Positions 36,303-45,663 are shown, numbered from the stretch's first letter. The stretch: DNA of 64,000 nt from Acidiphilium iwatense (GCF_021556475.1 NZ_JAKGBZ010000008.1:1-64000); one strand, 5' to 3'. The notes: generated from the sequence alone by a model not told the origin. Numbers and translations are program-made.

Positions 36303-36994
36303 TCCGTCCGCCACGGCGCCTGATCGCGGCGATCGACACTGCCGATCCATCCCGCGCGCGCGATCTGATTCGCGCGGTCTCGCCGCATTGCGGCCTGGTG
36401 AAGCTGGGGCTCGAAGCCTTCTGCGCCCTCGGCCCCGCGGCGCTCGACGACGCGGAGCAAAAGCCGGTCTTTCTCGATCTCAAGCTGCACGACATTCCGA
36501 ACACGGTCGCGGGCGCGGTACGCGCGCTGCTGCCGCGCCAACCCGCGATGCTCACCATCCATGCCAGCGGCGGTGCGGCGATGATCGAAGCCGCCCGGAA
36601 TGCCGCCGAAACGGGCGGCACCGCCCGGCCGATGCTTCTCGCGGTGACGGTTCTGACCAGTCTGTCCGCCGAAGCCCTGTCGGAAACCGGGATTGCCGGA
36701 GGGCCGCGCCGGCAGGTGCTGCGCCTCGCCCATCTTGCCCTTGGCGCGGGCGCCGACGGGCTGGTGTGCGGTGTCGCCGAAATCGCGCCACTGCGTGACG
36801 CGTTCGGCGCCGGGCCGGTGCTCGTGGTGCCGGGAATCCGCCCGCTGGGCTCGGATGCCGGCGATCAGGCACGGGTTGCCACCCCGGAAGCCGCGATCGC
36901 CGCCGGGGCCGATTACCTCGTGGTGGGGCGGCCGATCACCGGGGCGGCCGATCCGGCTTCGGCGGCGGCGGCGATCGCCGCCGCGATCACGTGA
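36299..36994 (+). CDS. pyrF: Orotidine 5'-phosphate decarboxylase
   Basis: 231-residue class 1 OMP decarboxylase, the last step of UMP synthesis. The catalytic Lys-Asp network is in FLDLKLHDIPNTV (about 60-72), with AAIDTAD at the N-terminus and phosphate-binding VPGIRPLGSDAGDQARVATP and VVGRPITGAADP late. Coupled to lapA (ATGA) and trpF (GTGA). Confidence 0.95.
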   Translation: MIRPPRRLIAAIDTADPSRARDLIRAVSPHCGLVKLGLEAFCALGPAALDDAEQKPVFLDLKLHDIPNTVAGAVRALLPRQPAMLTIHASGGAAMIEAARNAAETGGTARPMLLAVTVLTSLSAEALSETGIAGGPRRQVLRLAHLALGAGADGLVCGVAEIAPLRDAFGAGPVLVVPGIRPLGSDAGDQARVATPEAAIAAGADYLVVGRPITGAADPASAAAAIAAAIT

Positions 36995-37608
36995 CCGCGC
37001 GGGTCAAAATCTGCGGCATCAACAGCCGTAGCGCCTATCGCGCCTCGGTCGACGCTGGCGCGGACTGGGTCGGGTTCGTGTTTTTTCCCCACTCGCCGCG
37101 TTACGTGACCGCCGAACAGGCGCGTGCCATCGCGACCGAAGACGGCCCGCCGCGCGTCGGCCTGTTCGTCGACCCCGATGCGGCGGTGATCGCCTCGGTT
37201 CTCGACACGGTCCGGCTCGACATTCTGCAACTCTATGCCGGAGAAAAAACCTGCCGGGCGATGCGCGCGCGGTTCGGCCTGAAAGTCTGGCGCGCGGTCG
37301 GCGTCGCCTCGGCCGCCGATCTGCCGGACAGCGATGAGGGGCTGGACGGGTTCATCATCGAATCGAAAATGCCGCCCAATGCCAGCCGTCCCGGCGGCAA
37401 TGCCGCCGCGTTCGACTGGACGATCGCGAAAGGCTGGGCCGCGCCCGCGCCCTGGCTTCTGGCCGGCGGCCTCACCCCAACCAATGTCGCTGGGGCGATC
37501 GCGGCGAGCGGTACCGCCGCTGTCGATGTGTCCTCCGGGGTGGAAACCGCGCCAGGCGAAAAATCCCCTGCCCTGATCCACGATTTCATCAGGGCCGCGA
37601 AAACCTGA
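36991..37608 (+). CDS. trpF: Phosphoribosylanthranilate isomerase
   Basis: 205-residue TrpF (beta/alpha barrel) converting PRA to CdRP in tryptophan synthesis. KICGIN holds the catalytic Cys7; WVGFVFFPHSPRYVT and GLFVDPD are family blocks, the catalytic Asp is in the FDW segment (about residue 137) and WLLAGGLTPTNV and VDVSSGVE bind phosphate. Start is GTG 36991, overlapping the pyrF stop. trpB and trpA, which often follow, are absent; mutM converges instead. Confidence 0.95.
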   Translation: MTARVKICGINSRSAYRASVDAGADWVGFVFFPHSPRYVTAEQARAIATEDGPPRVGLFVDPDAAVIASVLDTVRLDILQLYAGEKTCRAMRARFGLKVWRAVGVASAADLPDSDEGLDGFIIESKMPPNASRPGGNAAAFDWTIAKGWAAPAPWLLAGGLTPTNVAGAIAASGTAAVDVSSGVETAPGEKSPALIHDFIRAAKT

Positions 37609-37612
37609 CCCA

Positions 37613-38440
37613 TCATCTTTGCGTTCGTGGACAAGCATAGGTGGCGCGATTCGACTGCACCGAACGTACGATTCCAGTGCAAGCGGGTGGGCCGGGGCAA
37701 CGTTCGCAGGGCGCGCCGGCGCGGCCATAGACCTTCCAAGCGTGCTGGAAATAGCCGAGTTCGCCAGAGGGTTGCGCATAGTCGCGCAGGCTCGACCCGC
37801 CGGCGGCGATCGCCTCGGTCAAGGTGGCTTTGATCGCCGGCACCAGCTTTTTCACTCGCGCTGCCCCCAGTTTGCCTGCAAGGCGGCGCGGGCTGATTTC
37901 GGCGCGGAACAGCGCCTCGCTGACATAGATATTGCCGAGCCCGGCGACCACCGACTGATCGAGCAATGCCGCCTTGATCGACGTCGCCTTGCCCGCGAGC
38001 GTCGCACCCAGCACCGCCGCGTCGAAGGCCGGCTCCAGCGGCTCGGGTCCCAAGGGCGCGATCAGCCGATGCGCGTCCTCGGCGCTGGTATCCACCAGAT
38101 CGAGCGCGCCGAACCGGCGCGGATCGACGAAGCCGATCACCGCCCCCTCCTCGGTCTCGATAGTCAGATGCTGGTGCGCGACAGGCTCCTGGTCGATCGT
38201 CATCCGGCCCGACATGCCAAGATGGATCAGCACCGACACCCCGCGATCGAGCCGCATGAACATGTATTTGCCGCGTCGCCGGAACCCGGCCACGCGCGCG
38301 CCGGCGACCGCCTGCACGAACCCGTCCGGCACCGTCCAGCGCAGATCGGTGCGCGCGAGCGACAGGCGGGCGATACGCCGCCCTTCGAGCTTCGCCGCCA
38401 GGCCGCGCATCACGGTTTCAACCTCGGGGAGTTCCGGCAT
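37613..38440 (-). CDS. mutM: Formamidopyrimidine-DNA glycosylase
   Basis: 275-residue Fpg/MutM, excising 8-oxoguanine. The mature N-terminus PELPEVETV supplies the Pro nucleophile and Glu3; the catalytic Lys is in RRRGKYMF; helix-two-turn-helix motif is DQSVVAGLGNIYVSEALF. The C-terminal zinc finger is atypical: CERCPGPPAC, then 15 residues, then ACPRTQR, so the usual fourth Cys (CxxC) is Thr while an extra Cys occurs nearby. The start at 38440 is fixed by the required Met-Pro-Glu; upstream in-frame codons to 38470 must not be included. Divergent from ubiE over 28 bp. Confidence 0.93.
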   Translation of the reverse strand: MPELPEVETVMRGLAAKLEGRRIARLSLARTDLRWTVPDGFVQAVAGARVAGFRRRGKYMFMRLDRGVSVLIHLGMSGRMTIDQEPVAHQHLTIETEEGAVIGFVDPRRFGALDLVDTSAEDAHRLIAPLGPEPLEPAFDAAVLGATLAGKATSIKAALLDQSVVAGLGNIYVSEALFRAEISPRRLAGKLGAARVKKLVPAIKATLTEAIAAGGSSLRDYAQPSGELGYFQHAWKVYGRAGAPCERCPGPPACTGIVRSVQSNRATYACPRTQR

Positions 38441-38468
38441 GATGAATTTGCCGCTATAGCCTGACCTC

Positions 38469-39221
38469 ATGGCCGATACCAGACGCAGCGATACCGTCGA
38501 TTTCGGTTTTTCCTCCGTCGCGCGCGAGGAGAAACGCCTGCGCGTGCGCGACGTGTTCGACAGCGTCGCCCGCCGCTACGATCTGATGAACGATCTGATG
38601 TCGCTCGGCGTCCATCGGCTCTGGAAGCGCGATTTCGTCGCGATGATGGACCCGCGGCCAAACCGCATTTTGCTCGATCTTGCCGGGGGTACCGGCGATA
38701 TCGGCTTTCTCTGGCGCAAGCGCGGCGGCGGGCCGGTTCTGCTGACCGACATCAACGAGCAGATGCTCGGCGTCGGCCGCGCGCGCGCCGAGCAGCGCGG
38801 ACTGATCGGCGGGATTTGCTTCGCGGTGGCCGATGCCGAGTCGCTGCCGGTGCCGGACCGCACGGTCGATCGTGTGTCGATCGCCTTCGGGCTGCGCAAC
38901 TGCACCGACAAGGACCGCGTGCTGGCCGAGGCGTTCCGCGTGCTCAAGCCGGGCGGGCGGTTCTTCTGCCTGGAGTTCTCGACGCTGCAAGTCGCCGTCG
39001 CGGCACCGCTCTACGAACGCTGGTCTTTCGCAGCACTGCCCGCGATCGGCGAACGGGTCGCCGGCGACCGGGCAAGCTATCAATATCTCGCCGAAAGCAT
39101 TCGCATGTTTCCCGATCAGGACACTCTCGCCGCGATGATGCGCGGAGCGGGTTTCGCGCGGGTCGCCTATCGCAATCTGACCGGCGGAATCGCCGCGATC
39201 CATTCGGGATGGCGGCTGTGA
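38469..39221 (+). CDS. ubiE: Ubiquinone/menaquinone methyltransferase
   Basis: 250-residue SAM methyltransferase for C-methylation in quinone synthesis. VFDSVARRYDLMNDLMSLG near the start, the SAM motif LDLAGGTGDI (about 70-79), AFGLRNCTDKDR and EFSTL are diagnostic. Its stop overlaps the coaBC start region. In many Alphaproteobacteria ubiB lies between ubiE and coaBC; here it does not. Confidence 0.95.
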   Translation: MADTRRSDTVDFGFSSVAREEKRLRVRDVFDSVARRYDLMNDLMSLGVHRLWKRDFVAMMDPRPNRILLDLAGGTGDIGFLWRKRGGGPVLLTDINEQMLGVGRARAEQRGLIGGICFAVADAESLPVPDRTVDRVSIAFGLRNCTDKDRVLAEAFRVLKPGGRFFCLEFSTLQVAVAAPLYERWSFAALPAIGERVAGDRASYQYLAESIRMFPDQDTLAAMMRGAGFARVAYRNLTGGIAAIHSGWRL

Positions 39222-40417
39222 GCGAGGCACTTGCCGGCGGCCGCATTCTGCTGATCGTCTCGGGCGGCATCGCGGCCTATAAATCGCTCGAACTGGTCAG
39301 GCTCTTGCGCAAATCCGGCGCCTCGGTGCGCGCGGTTCTCACGCGCGGCGGTGCCGAATTCGTCACCGCCCTGTCCTTGCAGGCTTTGTGCGAAGACCGG
39401 GTCTATACCGATCTGTTCTCGCTCACCGACGAAAGCGAGATGGGCCATATCCAACTCTCGCGCAGCGCGGATCTGCTGGTGGTCGCGCCGGCCTCGGCGG
39501 ATATTCTCGCGAAAATGGCGGCCGGGCTCGCCGACGATCTCGCCACCACGCTTCTGCTCGCGACCGACAAGCGGGTTCTGATCGCGCCGGCGATGAATGT
39601 GCGCATGTGGCAGCACCCGGCGACCATCGCCAATCTCGCGACCTTGTGCGCGCGCGGCGTTCTGGTCGTCGGCCCCGATGACGGCCCGATGGCCTGCGGC
39701 GAATTCGGCCCCGGCCGGCTTGCCGAGCCGCCGGTGATTCTCGATGCGATCGCCTCGGCACTTCGCCCGATAGGCACGCTGACCGGGCGTCACATCCTGG
39801 TCACCAGCGGCCCGACGCATGAGCCGATCGACCCGGTGCGCTACCTCGCCAATCGCAGTTCCGGCAGGCAGGGTCATGCGATCGCCGCATCGCTCTCCCG
39901 GCTCGGCGCGCGCGTCACCCTGGTTTCCGGCCCGGTCGCGCTCGAAGATCCCGCCGGTATCGCCACCATCCATGTCGAAACCGCGCGCGAGATGCGCGAT
40001 GCGGTGCGCAACGCGCTGCCCGCCGACGCCGCGGTGTTCTGCGCCGCCGTCGCGGACTGGCACGCCGAGACCGCTTTGCAGAAGATCAAGAAGAACGGTG
40101 CGGCGCCGAACCTACAACTTGTTGAAAACCCGGATATCCTCAGGGAAGTTTCCCGGCTTGACGAGCAGCGTCCGCGCCTCGTTATCGGTTTTGCCGCCGA
40201 GACCGAGAACCTGATCGAGAATGCGCGGCGGAAACGCGCGCGCAAGGGCTGCGACTGGATCGTCGCCAATCTGGTCGGTACGGCCTCGGACGTGATGGGC
40301 GGGATGGAGAACGAGGTGACACTGGTGACCGAAAACGATATCGAACCCTGGCCGCGCGCCGGCAAATCCGCGATCGCGGAGCACCTCGCCGCCCGAATCG
40401 CGGAGGCGCTGGCATGA
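39209..40417 (+). CDS. coaBC: Bifunctional phosphopantothenoylcysteine decarboxylase / synthetase
   Basis: 402-residue CoaBC for coenzyme A synthesis. The N-terminal flavoprotein half (about 1-190) has [39 protein letters not shown] with the catalytic His, and PAMNVRMW; the C-terminal ligase half has [24 protein letters not shown] and [11 protein letters not shown] 39209 overlaps ubiE by 13 bp; GTG 39218 (GTGA) is equally possible and would remove three residues. Coupled to dut by ATGA. Confidence 0.95.
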   Translation: MAAVSEALAGGRILLIVSGGIAAYKSLELVRLLRKSGASVRAVLTRGGAEFVTALSLQALCEDRVYTDLFSLTDESEMGHIQLSRSADLLVVAPASADILAKMAAGLADDLATTLLLATDKRVLIAPAMNVRMWQHPATIANLATLCARGVLVVGPDDGPMACGEFGPGRLAEPPVILDAIASALRPIGTLTGRHILVTSGPTHEPIDPVRYLANRSSGRQGHAIAASLSRLGARVTLVSGPVALEDPAGIATIHVETAREMRDAVRNALPADAAVFCAAVADWHAETALQKIKKNGAAPNLQLVENPDILREVSRLDEQRPRLVIGFAAETENLIENARRKRARKGCDWIVANLVGTASDVMGGMENEVTLVTENDIEPWPRAGKSAIAEHLAARIAEALA

Positions 40418-40878
40418 GCGTCACCGTCGCGGTCAAGCGCCTGCCGCACGGCGCCGATCTGCCCTTGCCGGATTATGCGACGTCCGGCTCGGCCGGGCTT
40501 GACCTGCTCGCCGCTGTCACTGATCCGGTGGTAATTGCCCCGCTTGGCCGGGCGCTGATTCCGACCGGATTGTCGATCGCGCTGCCGCCGGATTTCGAGC
40601 TGCAGATCCGTCCGCGCTCGGGCCTGGCCCTCAAACACGGCGTCACTCTTCCAAACAGTCCCGGCACGATCGACGCCGATTACCGCGGCGAAATCCAGAT
40701 CATCGTGCTGAATGCCGGCGCCGAGGCCTTCACCGTCACCCGAGGGATGCGCATCGCCCAGGCCGTGCTCGCGCCGGTCAGCCGGATCGCCTGGTATGAG
40801 ACCGCCGATCTCGACCGCACCGCGCGCGACGCCGGCGGATTCGGCAGTACCGGCACGCAAATCGTGATGGGAGGTTAG
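40414..40878 (+). CDS. dut: dUTP diphosphatase
   Basis: 154-residue trimeric dUTPase. Its five motifs are visible: [33 protein letters not shown] (with the catalytic Asp), RIAQAVLAP and the C-terminal P-loop-like GGFGSTG. It keeps uracil out of DNA and makes dUMP. Overlaps coaBC by ATGA. Confidence 0.96.
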   Translation: MSVTVAVKRLPHGADLPLPDYATSGSAGLDLLAAVTDPVVIAPLGRALIPTGLSIALPPDFELQIRPRSGLALKHGVTLPNSPGTIDADYRGEIQIIVLNAGAEAFTVTRGMRIAQAVLAPVSRIAWYETADLDRTARDAGGFGSTGTQIVMGG

Positions 40879-40890
40879 GGAGTTTACCCA

Positions 40891-41115
40891 ATGGCACGCG
40901 ACAAATCCGAGGCGTTCCGGCGGCTTGCCGAGAACCGCACCAACGAGGCACTGGATGCGATCCGCAAGATCGGCAATCTGTCGAATCGGGGCAATTACAG
41001 TTTTGCGCCGGCCCAGGTCGGAAAAATCTTTGCCGCGTTGCGCGCGGCGCTCGATTCCGCCGAGAAGCGCTTCGACGAGAGCGAAGAAGACAACGACCCG
41101 CGTTTCACCTTGTGA
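40891..41115 (+). CDS. Small conserved hypothetical protein
   Basis: 74-residue charged protein, 12 bp after dut with GGGAG upstream. It has EAFRRLAENRTNEALDAIRKI, SNRGNYSFAPAQVGKIFAAL and an acidic tail. Predicted mostly helical, no signal or membrane segment. I do not recognise a named family. Position suggests co-transcription with coaBC-dut. Convergent with an SDR gene. Confidence 0.7.
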   Translation: MARDKSEAFRRLAENRTNEALDAIRKIGNLSNRGNYSFAPAQVGKIFAALRAALDSAEKRFDESEEDNDPRFTL

Positions 41116-41134
41116 TCGTCCAGATTCGCGCGTG

Positions 41135-41935
41135 TCACCGATTCGGAGGCTTGGCGGATGCCTGCCCCGGCACCGAGGAGCCGCCGAACCGGGACATCAT
41201 CGGAAAGAACACGCCGTGGGGCAGGCTGCGCAGAATCCGCAGCGGCCGCGCCAGACCTTCGGGAAATGCGATCAGGAATCGTCCGGCATCGAGCCCGCCG
41301 ACGATCCGCCCCGCCGCGTCGTCCGCCTCCATCAGGAACGGCATGGGGAAGCGATTATTCGCGGTCATCGGCGTTTTCACGAAACCCGGACAGATCGCCG
41401 AAATCGCGATGCCATGCTTGTCGAGATCGAATTTCAGCGATTCGGCCATCGCGATCAGGCCGGCCTTGGTCGTCGAATAGGACACCGAGCCGGGCAGCCC
41501 CGCAAGACCGGCGAGCGAGGCGACCAGCCCGATCTGCCCGGCCCTGCGCGCGATCATCGCCGGCATCACCGTTTCGAGGCAGATCGCCGTGCCGATCAGG
41601 TTCAGTTCGACCTGCTTGCGCAGGCGCGCGGCCTCGAAATTTTCCGCGGTATCGCGCTCATAGGCGCCGGCATTGAGGATCGCGCGGGCGATTGTCTGTT
41701 CCGCCTCGATCGTCGCGACCGCGCGCCGCACCGCTTCCGGGTCGGTCACGTCGGCTGGCGCCACGATCACCTTGCCGGGGAATCGCGCGGCCAAGGCTTG
41801 CAATTCCGGCTCGCGCCGTGCGGTCGCGGCAACGCGCCAGCCGCGCGCGAGATGCGCCTCGGCCAGAGCGAGCCCGATTCCGCTCGACGCTCCAGTGATC
41901 CACACGATCCCGTCCGCTGGTTTCGGAACAGCCAT
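41135..41935 (-). CDS. Short-chain dehydrogenase/reductase
   Basis: 266-residue classical SDR. TGASSGIGLALAEA is the cofactor motif, ARRE after beta2 suggests NADP, NAGAY is the NAG motif, and YSTTK carries the catalytic Tyr/Lys with Ser in VASLAG. The C-terminal extension is hydrophobic (FPMPFLMEA and LRSLPHGVFFP), as in membrane-associated SDRs. Substrate unknown. It stands alone, convergent with the small protein after dut. Confidence 0.85.
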   Translation of the reverse strand: MAVPKPADGIVWITGASSGIGLALAEAHLARGWRVAATARREPELQALAARFPGKVIVAPADVTDPEAVRRAVATIEAEQTIARAILNAGAYERDTAENFEAARLRKQVELNLIGTAICLETVMPAMIARRAGQIGLVASLAGLAGLPGSVSYSTTKAGLIAMAESLKFDLDKHGIAISAICPGFVKTPMTANNRFPMPFLMEADDAAGRIVGGLDAGRFLIAFPEGLARPLRILRSLPHGVFFPMMSRFGGSSVPGQASAKPPNR

Positions 41936-42090
41936 GGTCTGCCTCCCTTGTATCGCTGCCGTTATATAGACATCATCGCGAACGAATCACCCATGCACAT
42001 CCCGGCATCGTTAAAATCAGGCCGCCGCACTGGATCGCGAGGGCGCGCCCGCGCATAAACGGGCTCGAATTCGTTTCATCGAAGGATTTC

Positions 42091-42606
42091 ATGCACCAGC
42101 TCATTCTCATGCGCCACGCCAAGGCCGAGCGCGTCCGCGCCGATCAGGCCGATCACGATCGGGCCCTGAGCCAGACAGGGCGCGACGCTGCCCTGCGGCT
42201 GCGCGCCAGCCTGCGCAGCCTCGGCATCGAGCCGGACGTGATCCTGGTCTCCTCCGCCCGCCGCACCGGCGAGACGCTCGATTGCGTCGCCTATTGGAAC
42301 GAACGGCCGAATGTCGAAATGCTCGATACGCTCTACATGGCGCCCGCCGCGCGGCTGTTCGACATCGTGCACGATCTGCGCGAGACGATGCGCAGCGTCA
42401 TGATCGTCGGCCACAACCCTGGTTTGCACGAGCTGGCTCTCGCACTCGCCGCCGGCGGCCCAGCCGGGTCCGAGCCGCACCGCCTGCTGGCCGAAGGTTT
42501 CCCGACCGCGCGGCTGGCCGATTTTCTGATCCTTACTCCGTGGCGCGATCTGCGGGCGCACGGCGCGCGGCTGCAGCGGGTGATCGATCCGCCGAAACCG
42601 AGGTAA
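42091..42606 (+). CDS. sixA: Phosphohistidine phosphatase SixA-like
   Basis: 171-residue histidine-phosphatase-fold protein. LMRHAKAE contains the nucleophilic His9 (RHA/RHG motif), SSARRTGET and IVGHNPGLHELAL supply the second Arg and His. SixA dephosphorylates phosphohistidine on HPt proteins in E. coli; in Alphaproteobacteria the substrate may be a PTS protein. It is a single gene upstream of gltA. Confidence 0.88.
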   Translation: MHQLILMRHAKAERVRADQADHDRALSQTGRDAALRLRASLRSLGIEPDVILVSSARRTGETLDCVAYWNERPNVEMLDTLYMAPAARLFDIVHDLRETMRSVMIVGHNPGLHELALALAAGGPAGSEPHRLLAEGFPTARLADFLILTPWRDLRAHGARLQRVIDPPKPR

Positions 42607-42755
42607 ATCCGTCCTTTCGTCATGTTGCAGGCGCGAAGGTTGCATGATCGGGGTGGAACGACTTAATAGATGTCCATCCAATGCGTGCGCCGTTTGGACC
42701 TGTCGGATAGTCGCTCTTCCATTCGTCGCTTCGACCGAACAAGGGGATGATGACC

Positions 42756-44075
42756 ATGAGCAGCACAGCCGCCAGCGCGCCGGCAGTCCATGCGACCATT
42801 ACGATTCCGGGCACCAACAAGACCGCCAGCCTGCCGCTTCTGTCCGGCACGCTCGGCCCCCAGGTCGCCGATATCCGCAAGCTCCAGGCCCAGGCAGGCA
42901 TTTTCACCTTCGACCCCGGCTACGGCGAAACCGCGTCCTGTGAGAGCAAGATCACCTATATCGACGGCGATGAAGGCGTGCTGCTCTATCGCGGCTACCC
43001 GATCACCCAGCTCGCCGAGAAATCGACCTTTCTCGAAGTCGCCTATCTGCTGCTGTTCGGCGAATTGCCCACCGAGGCGCAGTTCAAGGATTTCAGCCAC
43101 GGCATCACCATGCACTCGATGCTGCACGAACAGATCCGCCGCTTCTGGGAAGGCTTCCGGCGCGACGCCCACCCGATGGCGGTGCTGTGCGGCGTGGTCG
43201 GCGCGATGTCCGCCTTCTATCCCGAGAGCGTGAACATCAACGATCCGCGCGAACGCGAGATCAGTGCCTTTCGCCTGATCGCAAAAATCCCCACCATCAC
43301 CGCCTGGGCCTACAAATACTCGATCGGCCAGCCCTTCATGTATCCGCGCAACGACCTCTCCTACGCGGAAAACTTCCTCTACATGATGAACGCGGTTCCG
43401 CCCGAGCCCTACAAGAAGAACCCGATTCTCGAACGCGCGATGGACCGGATTCTGATCCTCCATGCAGATCACGAGCAGAACGCCTCGACCTCCACGGTGC
43501 GGCTTGCCGGCTCCACCGGCGCCAATCCATTCGCCTGCGTCGCCGCCGGCATCGCCGCTTTGTGGGGGCCCGCACATGGCGGGGCGAACGAGGCGGTGCT
43601 GAAAATGCTCGCCGAAATCGGCGACAAAAAGCACATCAAGACCTTCATCTCCGAGGTGAAGGACAAGAACAGCCACACCAAGCTGATGGGCTTCGGCCAC
43701 CGGGTTTATAAAAACTACGACCCGCGCGCGAAAATCATGCAGCAGACCTGCTACGAGGTTCTGGAAGAACTCGGCATCAAGGACGAACCGCTGCTCGACC
43801 TTGCCATGGAACTGGAAAAAATCGCCCTGGAGGACGATTATTTCGTCTCCCGCAAGCTGTATCCGAACGTCGATTTCTATTCCGGCATCATCCTGAAGGC
43901 GATGGGCTTCCCCACCACCATGTTCACGCCGCTCTTCGCGCTGGCCCGCACCACCGGCTGGATCAGTCAGTGGATGGAAATGATCGCAGACCCGCAGAAC
44001 CGCATCGGCCGCCCGCGTCAGCTCTATACCGGGGCGCCGCAGCGCGATTACGTGGATATCGCCCGGCGCGGGTAA
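42756..44075 (+). CDS. gltA: Citrate synthase
   Basis: 439-residue type II (hexameric, Gram-negative type) citrate synthase. The active-site residues sit in ADHEQNAS (His), [14 protein letters not shown] (His) and [29 protein letters not shown] is a typical N-terminal block. Of three close ATGs (42747, 42750, 42756) the last is best spaced from AAGGGG at 42741-42746. It supplies the entry step of the TCA cycle. Confidence 0.97.
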   Translation: MSSTAASAPAVHATITIPGTNKTASLPLLSGTLGPQVADIRKLQAQAGIFTFDPGYGETASCESKITYIDGDEGVLLYRGYPITQLAEKSTFLEVAYLLLFGELPTEAQFKDFSHGITMHSMLHEQIRRFWEGFRRDAHPMAVLCGVVGAMSAFYPESVNINDPREREISAFRLIAKIPTITAWAYKYSIGQPFMYPRNDLSYAENFLYMMNAVPPEPYKKNPILERAMDRILILHADHEQNASTSTVRLAGSTGANPFACVAAGIAALWGPAHGGANEAVLKMLAEIGDKKHIKTFISEVKDKNSHTKLMGFGHRVYKNYDPRAKIMQQTCYEVLEELGIKDEPLLDLAMELEKIALEDDYFVSRKLYPNVDFYSGIILKAMGFPTTMFTPLFALARTTGWISQWMEMIADPQNRIGRPRQLYTGAPQRDYVDIARRG

Positions 44076-44126
44076 CGCCGCGCATGCATCGCTGCGTTGC
44101 ATAATTCGACAGTACCCGATCTTCAT

Positions 44127-44142
44127 ATCGGATAAATCCGAT
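44127..44142. promoter_or_regulatory. Perfect palindromic operator candidate for ArsR regulator
   Basis: ATCGGAT-AA-ATCCGAT is a perfect 16-bp palindrome, 14 bp before the ArsR start at 44157 and in an AT-richer stretch. Its size and position fit an autoregulatory winged-helix operator that would also control the Old Yellow Enzyme gene. Confidence 0.65.
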
Positions 44143-44156
44143 CTATCTATCGTCTC

Positions 44157-44489
44157 ATGACGATCGATGCTGAATCGCCGCCAGAGATCGCGCCGGATCT
44201 GGACGAGGGACTGAAAGCCCTGGTCCACCCGGTCCGGCGCGCCATTCTCGCAAAGCTGAAAACCCCTGAGCTGTATTTCGCCGAACAGGAGCAACCGCTC
44301 TCGCTCGGCGTGTGCGCCGGGCAGATCGAGCGCTCCTGTCCGCTGGCGCAATCCAGCGTCTCGGCCCATCTCGCCGCGCTGCAATCGGCGGGGCTGATCA
44401 CCGCCCGGCGCATCGGTCAATGGGTCTTCTACAAGCGCGACGAGGCCACCATCGAGGCGCTGCTGGCGCGGCTGCGCGAGGCCTTGTGA
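44157..44489 (+). CDS. ArsR-family transcriptional regulator
   Basis: 110-residue winged-helix protein. GLKALVHPVRRAILAKL is the first helix pair, and SCPLAQSSVSAHLAALQSAGLITARRIGQWVFYKR the recognition helix and wing. Cys53 and Cys61 lie just before the recognition helix. Classic metal ligands (CVC in helix 3) are absent, so a thiol/electrophile sensor is a reasonable guess given the downstream alkene reductase. A perfect palindrome sits just upstream. The OYE gene starts 58 bp after its stop. Confidence 0.85.
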   Translation: MTIDAESPPEIAPDLDEGLKALVHPVRRAILAKLKTPELYFAEQEQPLSLGVCAGQIERSCPLAQSSVSAHLAALQSAGLITARRIGQWVFYKRDEATIEALLARLREAL

Positions 44490-44547
44490 CCGGCATCGAT
44501 CGATTTTCGTGAACACCATCATCATCGAACCCCCGAAAGGCCGCTTC

Positions 44548-45609
44548 ATGTCGAAACTCTTCGAGCCTCTGCGCGTCGGCGCCCTCACCCTTCGCAATCG
44601 CGTCATCATGGCGCCGCTCACCCGCTCGCGCGCCGGCAATGTCCGCATCCCGAACGCGCTGATGGCGGAATATTATGCGCAGCGCGCTTCCGCCGGGCTG
44701 ATCCTGTCGGAAGCCACGTCGGTCACGCCGATGGGTGTCGGTTACGCCGCGACCCCCGGCCTGTGGTCGGATGAGCAGGTGAGCGGCTGGCGCATCGTCA
44801 CCGAGGCGGTGCATCGCAAGGGCGGGCTGATTTTCGCCCAGCTCTGGCATGTCGGCCGGATTTCCGACCCGATCTTCCTCGATGGCGAACTGCCGGTCGC
44901 CCCCAGCGCCATCGCGGCGGGTGGCCATGTCAGCCTGGTGCGGCCGGAGCGACCCTATGTCACCCCGCGCACCCTGGAAACCGAGGAAATTCCAGGCATC
45001 GTCGCCGCCTATCGCGCCGCCGCCGTGAACGCCAGGGAAGCCGGATTCGATGGCGTTGAAATCCATGGTGCCAACGGCTATCTGCTCGACCAGTTCATCC
45101 AGGATTCAACCAACAAACGCACCGACGCCTACGGCGGGACGGTGGAAAACCGCGCCCGGCTGCTGCTTGAAGTGACCGATACCGCGATCGCGGTATGGGG
45201 CGCCGATCGGGTTGGCGTGCATCTCGCCCCGCGCGGCGATTCCAACACGATGGGCGATTCCGACCGGCTCGGCACTTTTACCTATGTCGCGCGCGAGTTG
45301 GGTGGGCGCAAAATCGCCTTCATCGCCGCCCGCGAGTACAAGGCGGAGGACTGGATCGGCCCGCGCCTGAAAGCGGCGTTCGGCGGCGTCTATATCGCCA
45401 ATGAGAGATTCACCCGCGAAACCGCCGAGCAGGCGATCGCGGCGGGCGAGGCCGATGCGGTCGCGTTCGGCAAGCCGTTCATCGCCAACCCCGATCTGCC
45501 CGAGCGATTCGCGCAGAACCTGCCGCTCAACCCGCCGGACACCGCCAGCTTCTATCAGGGCGGTGCCCAAGGCTACACAGACTATCCTTTCGTTCGCAAA
45601 GCCGCTTAA
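44548..45609 (+). CDS. Old Yellow Enzyme family alkene reductase
   Basis: 353-residue FMN oxidoreductase (NemA/OYE type) reducing activated C=C bonds and nitro-compounds with NAD(P)H. VIMAPLTRSRAG near the start, QLWHVGRIS, HGANGYLLDQFIQD with the substrate-binding His/Asn and Tyr, and NKRTDAYGG are diagnostic. GAAAGG precedes ATG 44548; an upstream in-frame start at 44509 would add 13 residues. Its regulator is the ArsR gene before it. A long hairpin follows the stop. Confidence 0.93.
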   Translation: MSKLFEPLRVGALTLRNRVIMAPLTRSRAGNVRIPNALMAEYYAQRASAGLILSEATSVTPMGVGYAATPGLWSDEQVSGWRIVTEAVHRKGGLIFAQLWHVGRISDPIFLDGELPVAPSAIAAGGHVSLVRPERPYVTPRTLETEEIPGIVAAYRAAAVNAREAGFDGVEIHGANGYLLDQFIQDSTNKRTDAYGGTVENRARLLLEVTDTAIAVWGADRVGVHLAPRGDSNTMGDSDRLGTFTYVARELGGRKIAFIAAREYKAEDWIGPRLKAAFGGVYIANERFTRETAEQAIAAGEADAVAFGKPFIANPDLPERFAQNLPLNPPDTASFYQGGAQGYTDYPFVRKAA

Positions 45610-45614
45610 ACTTT

Positions 45615-45655
45615 CTCCGGCGGACCGGGATTGCAAAACCCCGGTCCTTTCGGAG
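45615..45655 (+). terminator. Hairpin between OYE and SDR genes
   Basis: GGACCGGG (45622-45629) pairs perfectly with CCCGGTCC (45640-45647) and is followed by TTT; an outer CTCCG/CGGAG stem extends it to 45615-45655. The outer right arm reaches into the GGAGGGG region before the SDR gene start, so it may both end OYE transcripts and mask the SDR ribosome site. Confidence 0.6.
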
Positions 45656-45663
45656 GGGCAGGA

